DNA of 64,000 nucleotides from Deltaproteobacteria bacterium (lineage in GTDB: Bacteria; Desulfobacterota; Desulfuromonadia; Geobacterales; Geobacteraceae). Below are positions 9,135-18,091 of this stretch, piece by piece. A program made the translations under genes and the position numbers. The notes under the pieces are model-generated. The model had not been told where the DNA came from and did no database searches. It was given only the letters and a program-made list of their open reading frames with translations. Position 1 is the first letter of the stretch, and each line of letters begins with the position of its first letter. The DNA is taken from NCBI GenBank assembly GCA_009668975.1, contig SBEG01000004.1, positions 1-64,000 on the forward strand. Direction: 5' to 3'.

Positions 9135-9523
9135 GGTGAAACCTGCCCCCTGGGGATCGTGCCTGCGGGTGTCCGTCTATCTCGTTTCCAACTTGGAAAC
9201 TGCCTAGCCAGATCATAGCGAAAATCCTGCGCTTCGCATAGTAGTTAGTATAGGCCTTCCGCTGAAAGGAAACGAATCAACATTGACAAAATTTTCGCCA
9301 TTATTTATAGTCATTTTCTGTTTCAGGGACAGTTCCAGCTCGGCTTTTACTCCCTTGGCTCCACCCGCCCCTGCTGCCCGGTACGATAAATTTTGACACA
9401 ACAGGGGTCCATGTTACACTTTTCAGCAAGATGATTATGATAGTACACTTTTCTCACCACTCCTACCCCTATTCCGGCTATGACCCTCCACAAAGCCCTC
9501 CCTCAGCAGGGAGACACTGACCG
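9135..9523. other. Gene-free gap with small inverted repeats
   Basis: A 389-base gap. GTTTCCAACTTGGAAAC at 9184-9200 is a near-perfect palindrome. TTGACA at about 9393 is a possible -35, without a good -10. Two similar blocks, TTACACTTTTC and GTACACTTTTC, lie about 34 bases apart near 9413-9460 and could be relics of an insertion-sequence end. No coding ORF is supported. Confidence 0.45.
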
Positions 9524-11629
9524 ATGGCTACGGGAGTACGGGCCATTATTTTCGATCTTGACGGCACCCTCTATAGCAGTGACGGTTTCGCGAACGAGAT
9601 CAAACGGGGTGCAGCAGCATATATTGCCGGACTTAAAGGCATAACCGCCGACGCAGCCGCACCTCTTATCAAGGAAACGAGAGAACGGCTTTCCCGTGAA
9701 ATTGGCCAGGAAGCAACCCTCTCCCTGGTATGCATTGAATTGGGCGGCAGTATCGAGGATTTCCACGCAACGGCCACCCCTCTGATCCATCCGGAAACGT
9801 TCCTGAAGCCGGATTATCGGGTGACAACATTACTGTCTAAACTGTCGCAATGGTATGATCTCTATTTATATACGAACAATAATCGGACTCTGACCAACAG
9901 GATTCTGGAGACACTTGAGCTGTCCTGCCTGTTTGAGAAAATATTCACCATCGAAGACTTCTGGCAGCCAAAACCTGACCGGAATGTTTTGGAACAGATA
10001 TTCTCCACAATCCGCAGAACTCCCGATGAATGTCTGTTTGTCGGCGATCGGCATGACGTGGACCTGAAACTTCCGGCAAAGATGGGAAGCTCCTGCTTTC
10101 TGGTATCTGACATTGAAGATCTTTTAGGGCTGGAGATTTTTCTTTTCCGGAACATACACGAGCAGAAACCAGAGAACGCCCTCTACTCCAAGGAAACACA
10201 GATAATGACAAGAACGGAAAAAGATACCCTCGGAACACTGGAAGTACCCGCCGATGCCTATTACGGAGCCCAAACGGCCCGTGCGATCGTTAATTTTCCC
10301 ATCTCCGGGCTTAAGCCGCATCCGGCCCTGGTCTGGGCAACTCTCACCATCAAGTTGAGCGCTGCACTGGCCAACATGGAAACGGGCAGACTTCCGCAGG
10401 AACTCGGAAACGCAATCGTCCAGGCCGCAAAAGAAGCCCTTTCCGGTGCTTTCGCTGATCAATTTGTCGTGGATCCGTTCCAGGCCGGTGCCGGGACATC
10501 CCATAACATGAATACAAATGAAGTTCTGGCTAACCGCGCTGAGGAAATTCTCGGAGGCGAACGGGGCGTTTATGCGAAAGTACACCCCAACGACCATGTC
10601 AACATGGCCCAGTCAACCAATGACGTGTTCCCGACGGCCATGCGACTCTCCTCGTTGCGCATGATCTCTGAACTTCTGGACGAAATGGACGGCCTGAAAA
10701 ATTCCCTGCGGGCCAAAGGAGCCGAGTTTGACGGCATCCTCAAATCCGGACGCACTCATCTTCAGGACGCCGTGCCGATCAGGCTCGGCCAGGAATTCGA
10801 GGCCTACGCTGTCGCCATAGAAAAAAATACCGCCAATCTCCGTGGCTGCCAGGAACACCTTTACCAGCTCGGACTCGGTGGAACAGCGGTCGGCACCGGC
10901 CTGAACGCAGAGCCAAGCTACATCGAACAGGTCGTTAAAATCATCCGTGACGAAACCGGTTTTCCGGTGGTCAACGCCGCCAACCTTGTAGAAACGACGC
11001 AAAATATGGACCCCTTCGTTGTTCTCAGTTCGGCGCTGAAAAGCATCGCGATCAATCTTACGAGAATCTCCAACGATCTGCGGCTGTTATCCTCCGGCCC
11101 CATGACCGGCCTCAATGAAATCAATCTGCCGCCGGTCCAGCCCGGATCATCCATCATGCCGGGCAAGGTAAATCCTGTTATCCTTGAAATGCTAAACATG
11201 GTATCATTTCAGGTGATGGGAGCCGATACGGTCATAACCCTGGCGGCCCAGGCAGGACAGCTGGAATTGAATGTGATGATGCCGGTCATTATTCATAACA
11301 TCCTGTCGTCCATCGAAATAATGAAAAACGCAATCCGCAAACTGAGAGAATCCTGCATCGACGGCATTACGGCCAACATTGCCCAGTGCTCCCGCTATCT
11401 TGAGAGCTCCGTCGGCATGGCAACCATTCTTGCCCCTCTTGTCGGCTATGCCGCGGCAGCCGAAATTGCCAAGGAATCCCTCAAAACCGGAAGAAGTACA
11501 AAAGAAATCATCGTCTCACGCGAGCTGCTCTCACCAGAGGCGCTCGCGGAAATAATCGATCCCTATCCCCTGACCACACCGGGGATTTCCGGAAAGAGAA
11601 GCACAAAACCAAAGGAGGAAGTATCATGA
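9524..11629 (+). CDS. aspA: HAD-family hydrolase fused to aspartate ammonia-lyase
   Basis: One continuous 701-residue frame with two complete enzymes. Residues 1-210 form a HAD phosphatase: DLDGTL with nucleophile D10, motif II YTNNN, motif III KPDRN and motif IV GDRHDVD. Residues 228-701 (474, the full length of an aspartase) form the fumarase/aspartase fold, with AGAGTSHNMNTNEV and GSSIMPGKVNP at about 540-550. AAQAGQLELNVMMPVI resembles aspartase rather than fumarase C. An in-frame ATG at 10205 opens the second domain (MTRTEKDTLG), with AAGGA about 11 bases upstream, so free aspartase may also be made. It overlaps the NifU-like gene by four bases. Confidence 0.9.
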   Translation: MATGVRAIIFDLDGTLYSSDGFANEIKRGAAAYIAGLKGITADAAAPLIKETRERLSREIGQEATLSLVCIELGGSIEDFHATATPLIHPETFLKPDYRVTTLLSKLSQWYDLYLYTNNNRTLTNRILETLELSCLFEKIFTIEDFWQPKPDRNVLEQIFSTIRRTPDECLFVGDRHDVDLKLPAKMGSSCFLVSDIEDLLGLEIFLFRNIHEQKPENALYSKETQIMTRTEKDTLGTLEVPADAYYGAQTARAIVNFPISGLKPHPALVWATLTIKLSAALANMETGRLPQELGNAIVQAAKEALSGAFADQFVVDPFQAGAGTSHNMNTNEVLANRAEEILGGERGVYAKVHPNDHVNMAQSTNDVFPTAMRLSSLRMISELLDEMDGLKNSLRAKGAEFDGILKSGRTHLQDAVPIRLGQEFEAYAVAIEKNTANLRGCQEHLYQLGLGGTAVGTGLNAEPSYIEQVVKIIRDETGFPVVNAANLVETTQNMDPFVVLSSALKSIAINLTRISNDLRLLSSGPMTGLNEINLPPVQPGSSIMPGKVNPVILEMLNMVSFQVMGADTVITLAAQAGQLELNVMMPVIIHNILSSIEIMKNAIRKLRESCIDGITANIAQCSRYLESSVGMATILAPLVGYAAAAEIAKESLKTGRSTKEIIVSRELLSPEALAEIIDPYPLTTPGISGKRSTKPKEEVS

Positions 11630-11847
11630 TCGAAGAAGTAAAGAAAGTACTGGAGACACTTCGTCCCGCTCTTCAGGCAGACGGCGGCGACGTTGAATTT
11701 GTCGAACTAACCGAGGATGGAATTGTCAAAGTGAAACTGGTTGGCGCATGCGGCCACTGCCCCATGTCGACCGTAACCCTGAAAAACGGCATTGAGAAGA
11801 CTTTGATGGCGAAAGTACCGGGCGTCAAGGAAGTTGTCCGGGTCTAA
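11626..11847 (+). CDS. NifU C-terminal-domain Fe-S scaffold protein
   Basis: A 73-residue protein consisting of one NifU C-terminal (Nfu) domain. The cluster-binding pair CxxC is seen as C42 and C45 in GACGHCPMST, and the LQADGGDVEFV start is typical. It probably carries a 4Fe-4S cluster to apoproteins. The ATG overlaps the aspartase stop (ATGA), so translation is coupled, and a strong terminator follows 14 bases after the stop. Confidence 0.93.
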   Translation: MIEEVKKVLETLRPALQADGGDVEFVELTEDGIVKVKLVGACGHCPMSTVTLKNGIEKTLMAKVPGVKEVVRV

Positions 11848-11861
11848 TATTCATTAACGCC

Positions 11862-11893
11862 GAGGCGCGGGTACTGCCCGCGCCTCTTTTTTT
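11862..11893 (+). terminator. Intrinsic terminator of the HAD-aspA/nfu operon
   Basis: GAGGCGCGGG and CCCGCGCCTC form a perfect 10-bp stem with a 5-base loop, followed by seven T. Confidence 0.95.
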
Positions 11894-11901
11894 ATCCGGG
11901 T

Positions 11902-13101
11902 ATGCCTATGATGCACTCTTCCTATCGACCCAAAAGAAGCTCAGGCATCTTCCGTACGCCCCGTTTTCTGCAACGTTTCAGGAGAAACACCCAGGCCTTC
12001 TCCTTCTCCGGAAACAGAGTGGAACTTTTCCGCAATGGGGGAGATTTTTTCCCCGCCATGTTCCACGAGTTCGGCCTGGCAACCCGCCATATCTGCGTCG
12101 AATTCTATATCCTGCGCAACGACCGGACCGGAAACCTTTTTGCTGAAGCATTGATCGACGCGGTACAGCGCGGTGTCAGCGTCTACCTCATGTACGATTA
12201 TCTCGGCAGTCTCGAAACCCCGGGATCGTATTTTCGGCATTTGGAGGAAGCCGGGGTAACCTGCTTTCCTTTCAACCGGCCATCATTCAAACGGGGTCTT
12301 GCCTGGTTCGACAGGCGCAACCACCGCAAGTTCGCCGTCATCGACGGCTCCAAAGCATTCCTCGGCGGAATGAATATCGGTGATGAGTATGCCGGTTATG
12401 GTGACAGCGTCTTACATTGGCGGGATGTGGGAATTCGTCTGGAAGGTGCTGCTGTCGCTCAACTTCAGAAACATTTTGTAGACCTCTGGACAAGTGAAAC
12501 AGGAAGCCATCCGGCGACAATTTCCCCGCCGCTGCTCCTGTCCCCGCCAGGAAATGCCGAGGTTATGGTCGTCAGTGGCGGACCCCATCACAATGCGTCT
12601 TTCATCAGAAGCTCATTCAGAATGGCAATCGCCGGCGCGGCAAAAAGCATACGAATCGTCACACCCTATTTCGTGCCGGGTCCTCGCATCGTTCGCTCAC
12701 TGCTCCGCGCGGCAAAAAGAGGAGTGCGGATACAACTCCTTCTGCCAGCTGTCACTGATGTGCCCTTGGCAAAAATTGCCAGCAGGGCCTACCTTTCGCC
12801 TCTGCTGAAGGCAGGGGTCGAAATTTATGAGCGGCAAGGGACAATTCTCCACGCCAAGGTACTGTTGATCGATAGCTGCTGGGCGACCGTCGGTTCGGCA
12901 AATTTTGACCTACGAAGCTTTCACCGCAACTACGAAGTCAATGTGATTATCGACAGCCCGGAATTTGGCCGGCAGATAGAGGAAATGTTCACGGATGACC
13001 TGACATTTTCCCGTCGCGTAACCCTTCTGGAACACGAAAAGCGACCCTGGATAGAAAAACTGCTCGAACGGTTGTGCGACCCGATCCGCAGATTTTTGTA
13101 A
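11902..13101 (+). CDS. Cardiolipin synthase-type phospholipase D protein
   Basis: PLD-superfamily enzyme (399 residues) with two HKD motifs: HRK...D at 141-148 and HAK...D at about 316-323, each followed by GG/GSAN. The spacing and single-domain N-terminus resemble bacterial cardiolipin synthases of the ClsB type, which join phosphatidyl groups at the membrane. There are no N-terminal membrane segments, unlike ClsA. The start is uncertain: three ATGs occur within ten bases and none has a good ribosome site. The first lies only nine bases after the preceding T run, so its promoter must overlap that operon's end. Confidence 0.9.
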   Translation: MPMMHSSYRPKRSSGIFRTPRFLQRFRRNTQAFSFSGNRVELFRNGGDFFPAMFHEFGLATRHICVEFYILRNDRTGNLFAEALIDAVQRGVSVYLMYDYLGSLETPGSYFRHLEEAGVTCFPFNRPSFKRGLAWFDRRNHRKFAVIDGSKAFLGGMNIGDEYAGYGDSVLHWRDVGIRLEGAAVAQLQKHFVDLWTSETGSHPATISPPLLLSPPGNAEVMVVSGGPHHNASFIRSSFRMAIAGAAKSIRIVTPYFVPGPRIVRSLLRAAKRGVRIQLLLPAVTDVPLAKIASRAYLSPLLKAGVEIYERQGTILHAKVLLIDSCWATVGSANFDLRSFHRNYEVNVIIDSPEFGRQIEEMFTDDLTFSRRVTLLEHEKRPWIEKLLERLCDPIRRFL

Positions 13102-13109
13102 AAAAGAAT

Positions 13110-13250
13110 ATCAGGGGCAGGCCCCCGCCTGCGCGCTGGAGCGCTTCATCGCGCAAGCACGTGCCTGCCCGCTGCAACTACGCCGAACAAACGTGTGCAT
13201 GCCAATAACAAGGCCAACCACAGGGGGTTGCCCCTACGAGGAACAACCAA
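13110..13250. repeat. Compound intergenic palindromic repeats
   Basis: Three nested GC-rich palindromes: GGGGCAGGCCCCCGCCTGC; a GCGCTGGAGCGCTTCATCGCGC block with GCACGTGCCTGCCC; and AACCACAGGGGGTTGCCCCTAC. They match the GTAGGGGC-type intergenic repeat family elsewhere in the window. The whole 13102-13504 gap otherwise holds only the terminator at 13271. Confidence 0.6.
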
Positions 13251-13270
13251 AATCTCTCCCCCTGAAACGC

Positions 13271-13312
13271 AAGAAGCCCCCCTGCCATGTTCTGGCAGAA
13301 GGGCTTCTTTTT
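13271..13312 (+). terminator. Strong hairpin terminator
   Basis: AAGAAGCCC plus CTGCCA pairs with TGGCAG plus GGGCTTCTT around a short loop, ending in T5. It lies 170 bases after the PLD gene and is the first credible stop for it. Confidence 0.75.
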
Positions 13313-13504
13313 CCGCGACGCCCGCAACCGGCTACGGTGGCGGGCTAGATATGGCACCCCTCTTTACAATGGGATACCGGACGAATTCTAAAATGAGCAG
13401 TCCACATACGTCAGCCCTCCTTTCTCAGGATATTCGGGTATATCGTATTCTTGTTCTTAATAGTAATACTCCCACCAGCGAAAGTCAACCACACCTACAT
13501 CATA

Positions 13505-14632
13505 TTATATGCATTTTTTTATTATCTGCAGAAGTTTCCCCTCCCTTACTCCGAGGGCATGTTCCGGGCAAAGTTCGCGACAACAGAAGCAGCGGATGCA
13601 CCGTGGGTAGTCAATTTCAAGTGAACCATTCCGGATCTCCATCGCACCGGGAGGGCAGGCATCCCGGCAGATGCCACACAATTTGCATTTTTCAGGAAGA
13701 GGAAATGGATATGCCGTAAAGTAGTGGCGGATATGCCTGGAGAGGAAACGCGGCAAGCCGAACTGCACATCGGAAAGCGGTGGCAATTTGAAGTCTGGAA
13801 TACGCACTTCGTCAAGGGGGCAGCCACTGACCTGAATCGATGAGCGCTCCACCCCTGGAAGGGCCAGCTTTGCGGCAACCCGTTCCAGATAGAGAAGTTT
13901 TTTCGGGATACCGAGAATTTCCGCAGCAACCACGTCAACCGAAACAGCATTACTACCGGCGATCAGCAGACCGACCGGGCGGGGGTCACCACCGCTGGGA
14001 CCATCCCCTTCCATGGCCGTTATGGCATCGACAATGTTCAGGTCAGGCTTCCTGATCTGATACATTTCCAGCAGCATCCTCGCGAAAAGATCGCGATCTT
14101 CGCCCGCCCGCAAATGCCAGGCGATCTTTCCGGCGCCAACCACGGCACCGAAAAGGTTTTTCACTGCACAGGTCATGGTCATCATACCGTGGGTTTTGAG
14201 TTTCGGCAGATTTATCAACCGATCCGCCTCAAGGTAGGGCCTGGCCAGCTCGAATCTTTTAAAGAGCCCTGGTCCGGCAACCTGTACGGGCTCGGTAAAC
14301 TCAATCAGCTCCGTTCCCGTATCCGCAAGGACCTGCAAGATGCCGCATTTCTCCGCCACACGCTGAAGTTTCCCGATCCCGGGGCTGTCACCCACAAAAG
14401 GAATACCGCCAGCCTCGCGCACCAGGCCGATAACTGCCCGCACCACCTCCGGATGCGTCGTCACGGCAGCATCGGGTGATTTTGCTGAAAGCATATTCGG
14501 CTTCAGAAGAACCCGTTCCCCCGGCTGCACAAATGCACCCATACCCCCAAGCGGCGCAAGTAAACGGACCATGGCATCCCTTACTTCCGCACGCGAATAA
14601 TCTGATGTTTTTTCAAGGAAAACCTGATTCAT
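13505..14632 (-). CDS. DUF362 protein with C-terminal 2x[4Fe-4S] ferredoxin domain
   Basis: A 375-residue iron-sulfur protein. Residues 1-290 form a DUF362 domain (LLKPNML near 46, GDSPG near 100, LPKLKTHGMMTMTCAVKNLFG near 145-165, the hallmark stretch). Residues about 305-355 carry two cluster motifs, CKLCGICRDACPPGA and CIRCFCCRELCPEHA. It is predicted to be a cytoplasmic redox protein; the electron partners are unknown. An AAAGG site lies ten bases before the ATG. The neighbouring divergent ferredoxin is a possible partner. Confidence 0.9.
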   Translation of the reverse strand: MNQVFLEKTSDYSRAEVRDAMVRLLAPLGGMGAFVQPGERVLLKPNMLSAKSPDAAVTTHPEVVRAVIGLVREAGGIPFVGDSPGIGKLQRVAEKCGILQVLADTGTELIEFTEPVQVAGPGLFKRFELARPYLEADRLINLPKLKTHGMMTMTCAVKNLFGAVVGAGKIAWHLRAGEDRDLFARMLLEMYQIRKPDLNIVDAITAMEGDGPSGGDPRPVGLLIAGSNAVSVDVVAAEILGIPKKLLYLERVAAKLALPGVERSSIQVSGCPLDEVRIPDFKLPPLSDVQFGLPRFLSRHIRHYFTAYPFPLPEKCKLCGICRDACPPGAMEIRNGSLEIDYPRCIRCFCCRELCPEHALGVREGKLLQIIKKCI

Positions 14633-14773
14633 TTCAAGGAAACCTTTCCACGGTAAATACCTGAACTGACACTGCCGGCGGCAAAACCTTTCCTCTAGAC
14701 ATTTTTTTTTGCCTATGATATTTTCGAATCACTCTATTATATCAGGTAAATAAACTAAGGGGAGGTGAACATC

Positions 14774-14953
14774 TTGGCTTATACAATTTCTGACGAATGC
14801 ATCAACTGCGGTGCATGTGACGATTCCTGTCCGGTTGGTGCAATCAGCGAATCGGGGAGCGTAAGGGTTATCGACGAAGCTGGCTGCATCGATTGTGGTG
14901 CTTGTGTTGATACATGTCCCGTAAACGCAATCAGCGAAGGCGCAGCACACTAA
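14774..14953 (+). CDS. 2x[4Fe-4S] ferredoxin
   Basis: A 59-residue bacterial ferredoxin with two symmetric motifs, CINCGACDDSCPVGAI and CIDCGACVDTCPVNAI. A TTG start was chosen: GGGGAGGTG lies seven bases upstream and it gives the canonical N-terminus MAYTISDECI. An in-frame GTG inside the ribosome site is unlikely. Low-potential electron carrier for anaerobic metabolism. It is a single-gene unit with a strong terminator. Confidence 0.95.
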   Translation: MAYTISDECINCGACDDSCPVGAISESGSVRVIDEAGCIDCGACVDTCPVNAISEGAAH

Positions 14954-14978
14954 GTTCAACGATTTACGCAGACCAAAA

Positions 14979-15011
14979 GACGCCCGGAAAAATTTTCCGG
15001 GCGTCTTTTTT
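14979..15011 (+). terminator. Bidirectional intrinsic terminator
   Basis: GACGCCCGGAAAA / TTTTCCGGGCGTC followed by T6 on plus and TTTTGG on minus, placed between the convergent ferredoxin and zinc-ribbon genes. Confidence 0.92.
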
Positions 15012-15030
15012 CATTCGGATCAGCAAAAAC

Positions 15031-16356
15031 TCAGCGCCCATTCGTCTCGACCGGGCTCACAACCTCGGCGCCAAAATCCTTGGCGCCCCTTGGCACATCC
15101 TTGAAAACAATCGCAAAGGGAATTCCCTTGCCAGGCTGTACCTCGAAGTTTGCCAGCGTCTCTCCGAATTGTTTGCTCAGCACCTTAACCATGCTGGAAT
15201 ACGGCTGCATGGCCAACTGCTCGCCAGACAAAACATTTCCGCAAAAGACCGTCTGTTGCGCGAGGACCTCACCATCAGGGCCGTAGACCTTGCCCTTCAC
15301 TTGCATCGTCGTTAACGGCATAGAGGAAATGTTAAAGGCTTCGCCTGTCATGACGAATATTTCACCGGCATCCCTGTTGGCAAGAAAAGTTCCCTCCAAC
15401 GAGCGGATTTCCACCAACCCGCCCGCCTTCTTCCCGGGTCCCACTAATGACTTCACTGACTCAGGCAACATTTCCACCATCTGCCCGGCATGTTGGGAGT
15501 AAAGATAATAGCCGCCCACGCCCAGCAGCAGTATCAACAGAACCGCCAGCAGGATCGGCCGGAAAGGCGAACTTTTTCTGCGGGAAGAAATGGAAAGCGG
15601 AGAAAGTTCTTCAGCCAGTTCCTCCTCATCTTTCGAATCCGCAACCGGCCAGAGACGTTCACGAATCGAAGAGGTTGATTCGGGCTTCTGAGGTTCAACA
15701 GGGTCTGTGGGGCTGTCAGGCGCAAGAGAGGCAGGGTCAGCCGAATCCTCATCCGGCAGTTGGCTATCGTGAACAGGAGCACGCTCAAAAAGACTTGCGA
15801 GTCCGAAATCCTCCGCGTCGTCTTTCGTGGTAGTGATTTTTTCCGATGGATCAAAGTCTGGCGAGCCCTGAAAATGAGGCAGGCCAACATTCTTCCGCAG
15901 GACCTCCGAAAAGGGTGGCTCCTGAGTTTCCGGCTGTACCGGCGTTGCCTTTTCCTCTGCTGCCTCTTCTCGTGATTCACCGGAAAAAGACTCAGACTCC
16001 TGATCACCTTCATCCCATGACAGAGAATCGGCAGTATCATCACGATCCGCCAAAGCTGCGCCAGAAGATGACGCACCTGTCCCAAGCTCGGCATCCTGAG
16101 GCAAAGAACCCTCCTGCGTGGACTGGTCAGCGGTAAAACCGTCCTCCGGGAAATCGTGTTCCTCATCCTCTTCCGGAAACTCATTCCCGCCAAATCCCTG
16201 AAGAATGGATTCAAAGTCTGACTCTTCTTCAGGAGACTCCCTTCGCACAACAAAGGTATGACTGCAGCGGGAGCATCTCACCCGGATCCCGGCCTCGGTT
16301 ACCCGGGAATCGTCGAGCTTGAAACGTGTTTTGCATTTTTCACATTGGATAATCAT
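15031..16356 (-). CDS. MJ0042-type zinc-ribbon, membrane-anchored DUF3426 protein
   Basis: A 441-residue protein with an N-terminal zinc ribbon (C5, C8, C28, C31 in MIIQCEKCKTRF...VRCSRCSHTF). A long acidic low-complexity linker rich in E, D and S follows. One membrane helix lies near 266-288 (ILLAVLLILLLGVGGYYLY), and a C-terminal DUF3426 beta domain is predicted to be periplasmic. The second ATG was chosen because GGGGAC precedes it. The family is common in Geobacter and other proteobacteria and its role is unknown; the topology suggests signalling across the inner membrane. Confidence 0.9.
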   Translation of the reverse strand: MIIQCEKCKTRFKLDDSRVTEAGIRVRCSRCSHTFVVRRESPEEESDFESILQGFGGNEFPEEDEEHDFPEDGFTADQSTQEGSLPQDAELGTGASSSGAALADRDDTADSLSWDEGDQESESFSGESREEAAEEKATPVQPETQEPPFSEVLRKNVGLPHFQGSPDFDPSEKITTTKDDAEDFGLASLFERAPVHDSQLPDEDSADPASLAPDSPTDPVEPQKPESTSSIRERLWPVADSKDEEELAEELSPLSISSRRKSSPFRPILLAVLLILLLGVGGYYLYSQHAGQMVEMLPESVKSLVGPGKKAGGLVEIRSLEGTFLANRDAGEIFVMTGEAFNISSMPLTTMQVKGKVYGPDGEVLAQQTVFCGNVLSGEQLAMQPYSSMVKVLSKQFGETLANFEVQPGKGIPFAIVFKDVPRGAKDFGAEVVSPVETNGR

Positions 16357-16390
16357 GTATTTTGTCCCCACAAAGAGAAATTATTACATT

Positions 16391-16446
16391 GCAGGGGCAA
16401 GCCCGTGCCTGCCCGTATGAAGAGCGGCGATAGGGATCGCCCCTAC
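16391..16446. repeat. Intergenic palindromic repeat
   Basis: GCAGGGGCAAGCCCGTGCCTGCCC followed by GGCGATAGGGATCGCCCCTAC: two adjacent imperfect palindromes bounded by CCTAC, the dispersed family seen at several gaps here. Confidence 0.6.
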
Positions 16447-16470
16447 GAAATCTTTCGTGTCATGTAAATT

Positions 16471-17016
16471 TCACTGTGGAACATCATCAGAATTACCAGT
16501 AGGAACCACTTCATACACAGCCGGTAACTCGCGATAACGCTGGTCCAGATCCAATCCGTATCCCACAAGAAAACCGCACACTTCGCGAATTCCCGCATAG
16601 TCCGGCTCGATGGGCTGGGTACGCCGCTTGCGGTTGTCAATCAAAGTACAAACCTTCAGACTTGCCGGGTTCCTCTGCCTCAAATCCTGCACTAAAGCAG
16701 AAAGGCAAATACCCTGGTCAATGATATCTTCGACGAGTAAAACATCCCTGCCCTGGACAGAAAACCGGGCATCCCGTACCATTTTAACTTTTCCGGTTGA
16801 GTCCATACCGCAATAACTGGAAATCTCCAGGAACTCGACCGTTGCGGGAATAGTGAATTTCCGGAGCAGGTCAGCAGCAAAAATGAATGCACCTTTAAGG
16901 ATAACCAGTACCAGGAGTTCTTTACCTTCGTAATCCCCGGAAATTTCTCGGGCGAGCCTCTGGACTTCCCGGTCGATGCGTTCTTTGGAGTATATCTCCC
17001 GTAAAGTGTAATCCAT
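16471..17016 (-). CDS. hpt: Hypoxanthine phosphoribosyltransferase
   Basis: Purine-salvage enzyme converting hypoxanthine or guanine plus PRPP to IMP or GMP, 181 residues (usual size). The PRPP loop is VLLVEDIIDQG at 92-102, with LKGAF at 40-44 and the flexible loop EISSYCGMDSTGKVK at 64-78. The residue after IID is Q101 where T or S is usual; the DNA clearly reads CAG. The C-terminus has GFLVGYGLDLDQRYRELP as in the family. Confidence 0.93.
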   Translation of the reverse strand: MDYTLREIYSKERIDREVQRLAREISGDYEGKELLVLVILKGAFIFAADLLRKFTIPATVEFLEISSYCGMDSTGKVKMVRDARFSVQGRDVLLVEDIIDQGICLSALVQDLRQRNPASLKVCTLIDNRKRRTQPIEPDYAGIREVCGFLVGYGLDLDQRYRELPAVYEVVPTGNSDDVPQ

Positions 17017-17169
17017 AGCCGATAACCCTGCGTACCTACCGTGAATTTCCTTCTGATTCTATAGCAAAAAGGCACAGCTAGTGTCAAATCAATATGGTTT
17101 GCACACTATGTTTATGGTATAAAGTTTCTATCAATTCACTTGTTGACCCGACCCCAAAAGGAGATCGCA

Positions 17170-17859
17170 ATGAAAACCGGAATTTCTCTGACAACAATCC
17201 TGGCAGCAGTACTTTCCCTGGCCGTACCAGCCATGGCCGGCCCGCAGCTAACCTTCGACAAGAATGTATTCGACTTTCATTCGGTGGTCCAGGGCAAGAC
17301 CGTGTCACATTCTTTCACCTTCCGGAACACCGGCGATGCTCCGGCAACCATCACCCGCGTCTCGTCCTCGTGTGGCTGCACGGTGGCGAATGTTTCCGAC
17401 AAGGTTATTCCTCCCGGGAAATCCGGCGCCATTAAAGCAGCTTTCGACTCGAGCGATTTCTACGGACCGGTATCAAAAGATGTTTTTGTTTATCTGGGTG
17501 ACCAGCAGAAACCTGCTTATATACTTAGCATGAAAGGCCTGGTTGTCGAAGAGCTTGTTATTACACCACGGCAGATAAATCTCGGTTCCGTGAAAGCAGG
17601 TGTTCGCAAAGAAGTAACGGTGGTTATGGAGAACAAAGGCAATAAAACGGTCAAAATCACCAGCCTGAAGACCGAATTACCGCAAACAACCATCAGTTCA
17701 GGGAAAAAGACCCTTAAGCCGGGTGAGAAAACATCGATAAAAATCACCGTAATCCCACGAACTGACAACCGTTTTGTCAATGGCTACCTGACAATTTCAA
17801 CGAACAGCCAGGGAAAAGTGGAAAAAACCGTTCCCATCTTTGGAGTACTGGCAAAATAA
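17170..17859 (+). CDS. Exported DUF1573 protein
   Basis: A 229-residue exported protein. AAGGAGA lies upstream of the chosen ATG, and the signal peptide MKTGISLTTILAAVLSLAVPAMA ends near 23. The first half is a DUF1573 Ig-like domain with the conserved SSCGCT at 66-71. The second half, a similar beta domain, begins at LVITPRQINLGSV. DUF1573 proteins are periplasmic or surface proteins of unknown function. It is a single gene upstream of a tRNA. Confidence 0.88.
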   Translation: MKTGISLTTILAAVLSLAVPAMAGPQLTFDKNVFDFHSVVQGKTVSHSFTFRNTGDAPATITRVSSSCGCTVANVSDKVIPPGKSGAIKAAFDSSDFYGPVSKDVFVYLGDQQKPAYILSMKGLVVEELVITPRQINLGSVKAGVRKEVTVVMENKGNKTVKITSLKTELPQTTISSGKKTLKPGEKTSIKITVIPRTDNRFVNGYLTISTNSQGKVEKTVPIFGVLAK

Positions 17860-17949
17860 CGACGTACCTCTGCAAAGGGAAGATAATCAATCTTCTCAGC
17901 CATTTTACCCTTGAGAATACGGGCGAAATAGTGTAGTTATATATTGCTC

Positions 17950-18026
17950 GGGCGGTTAGCTCAGTTGGATAGAGTACAGGCCTCCGAAGCCTGGGGTCGT
18001 GGGTTCGAATCCCATGCCGCCCGCCA
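17950..18026 (+). tRNA. tRNA-Arg, anticodon CCG
   Basis: A 77-base cloverleaf with CCA encoded. The acceptor GGGCGGT pairs with GCCGCCC, the anticodon stem CAGGC/GCCTG carries loop CTCCGAA (anticodon CCG), and the T arm is GTGGGTTCGAATCCCAT. It reads CGG arginine codons. A terminator follows 35 bases later. Confidence 0.97.
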
Positions 18027-18060
18027 ACTTCAGACAGAATCCCTTAGGGGACAGATAGAG

Positions 18061-18091
18061 AAAAGCCGCTTTTTGAGCGGCTTTTATTTTT
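18061..18091 (+). terminator. Intrinsic terminator after tRNA-Arg
   Basis: AAAAGCCGC / GCGGCTTTT stem with a 7-base loop, then ATTTTT. Confidence 0.92.

Noticed and set aside
10205-11629. Naming the lyase domain fumarase C
   Set aside because: AGAGTSHNMNTNEV and AAQAGQLELNVMMPVI fit aspartase better; fumarase C has GSGTQSNMN and a different C-terminal block.
13195-13719. 174-codon plus-strand frame
   Set aside because: It runs through intergenic palindromes and a terminator and then opposes the DUF362 gene.
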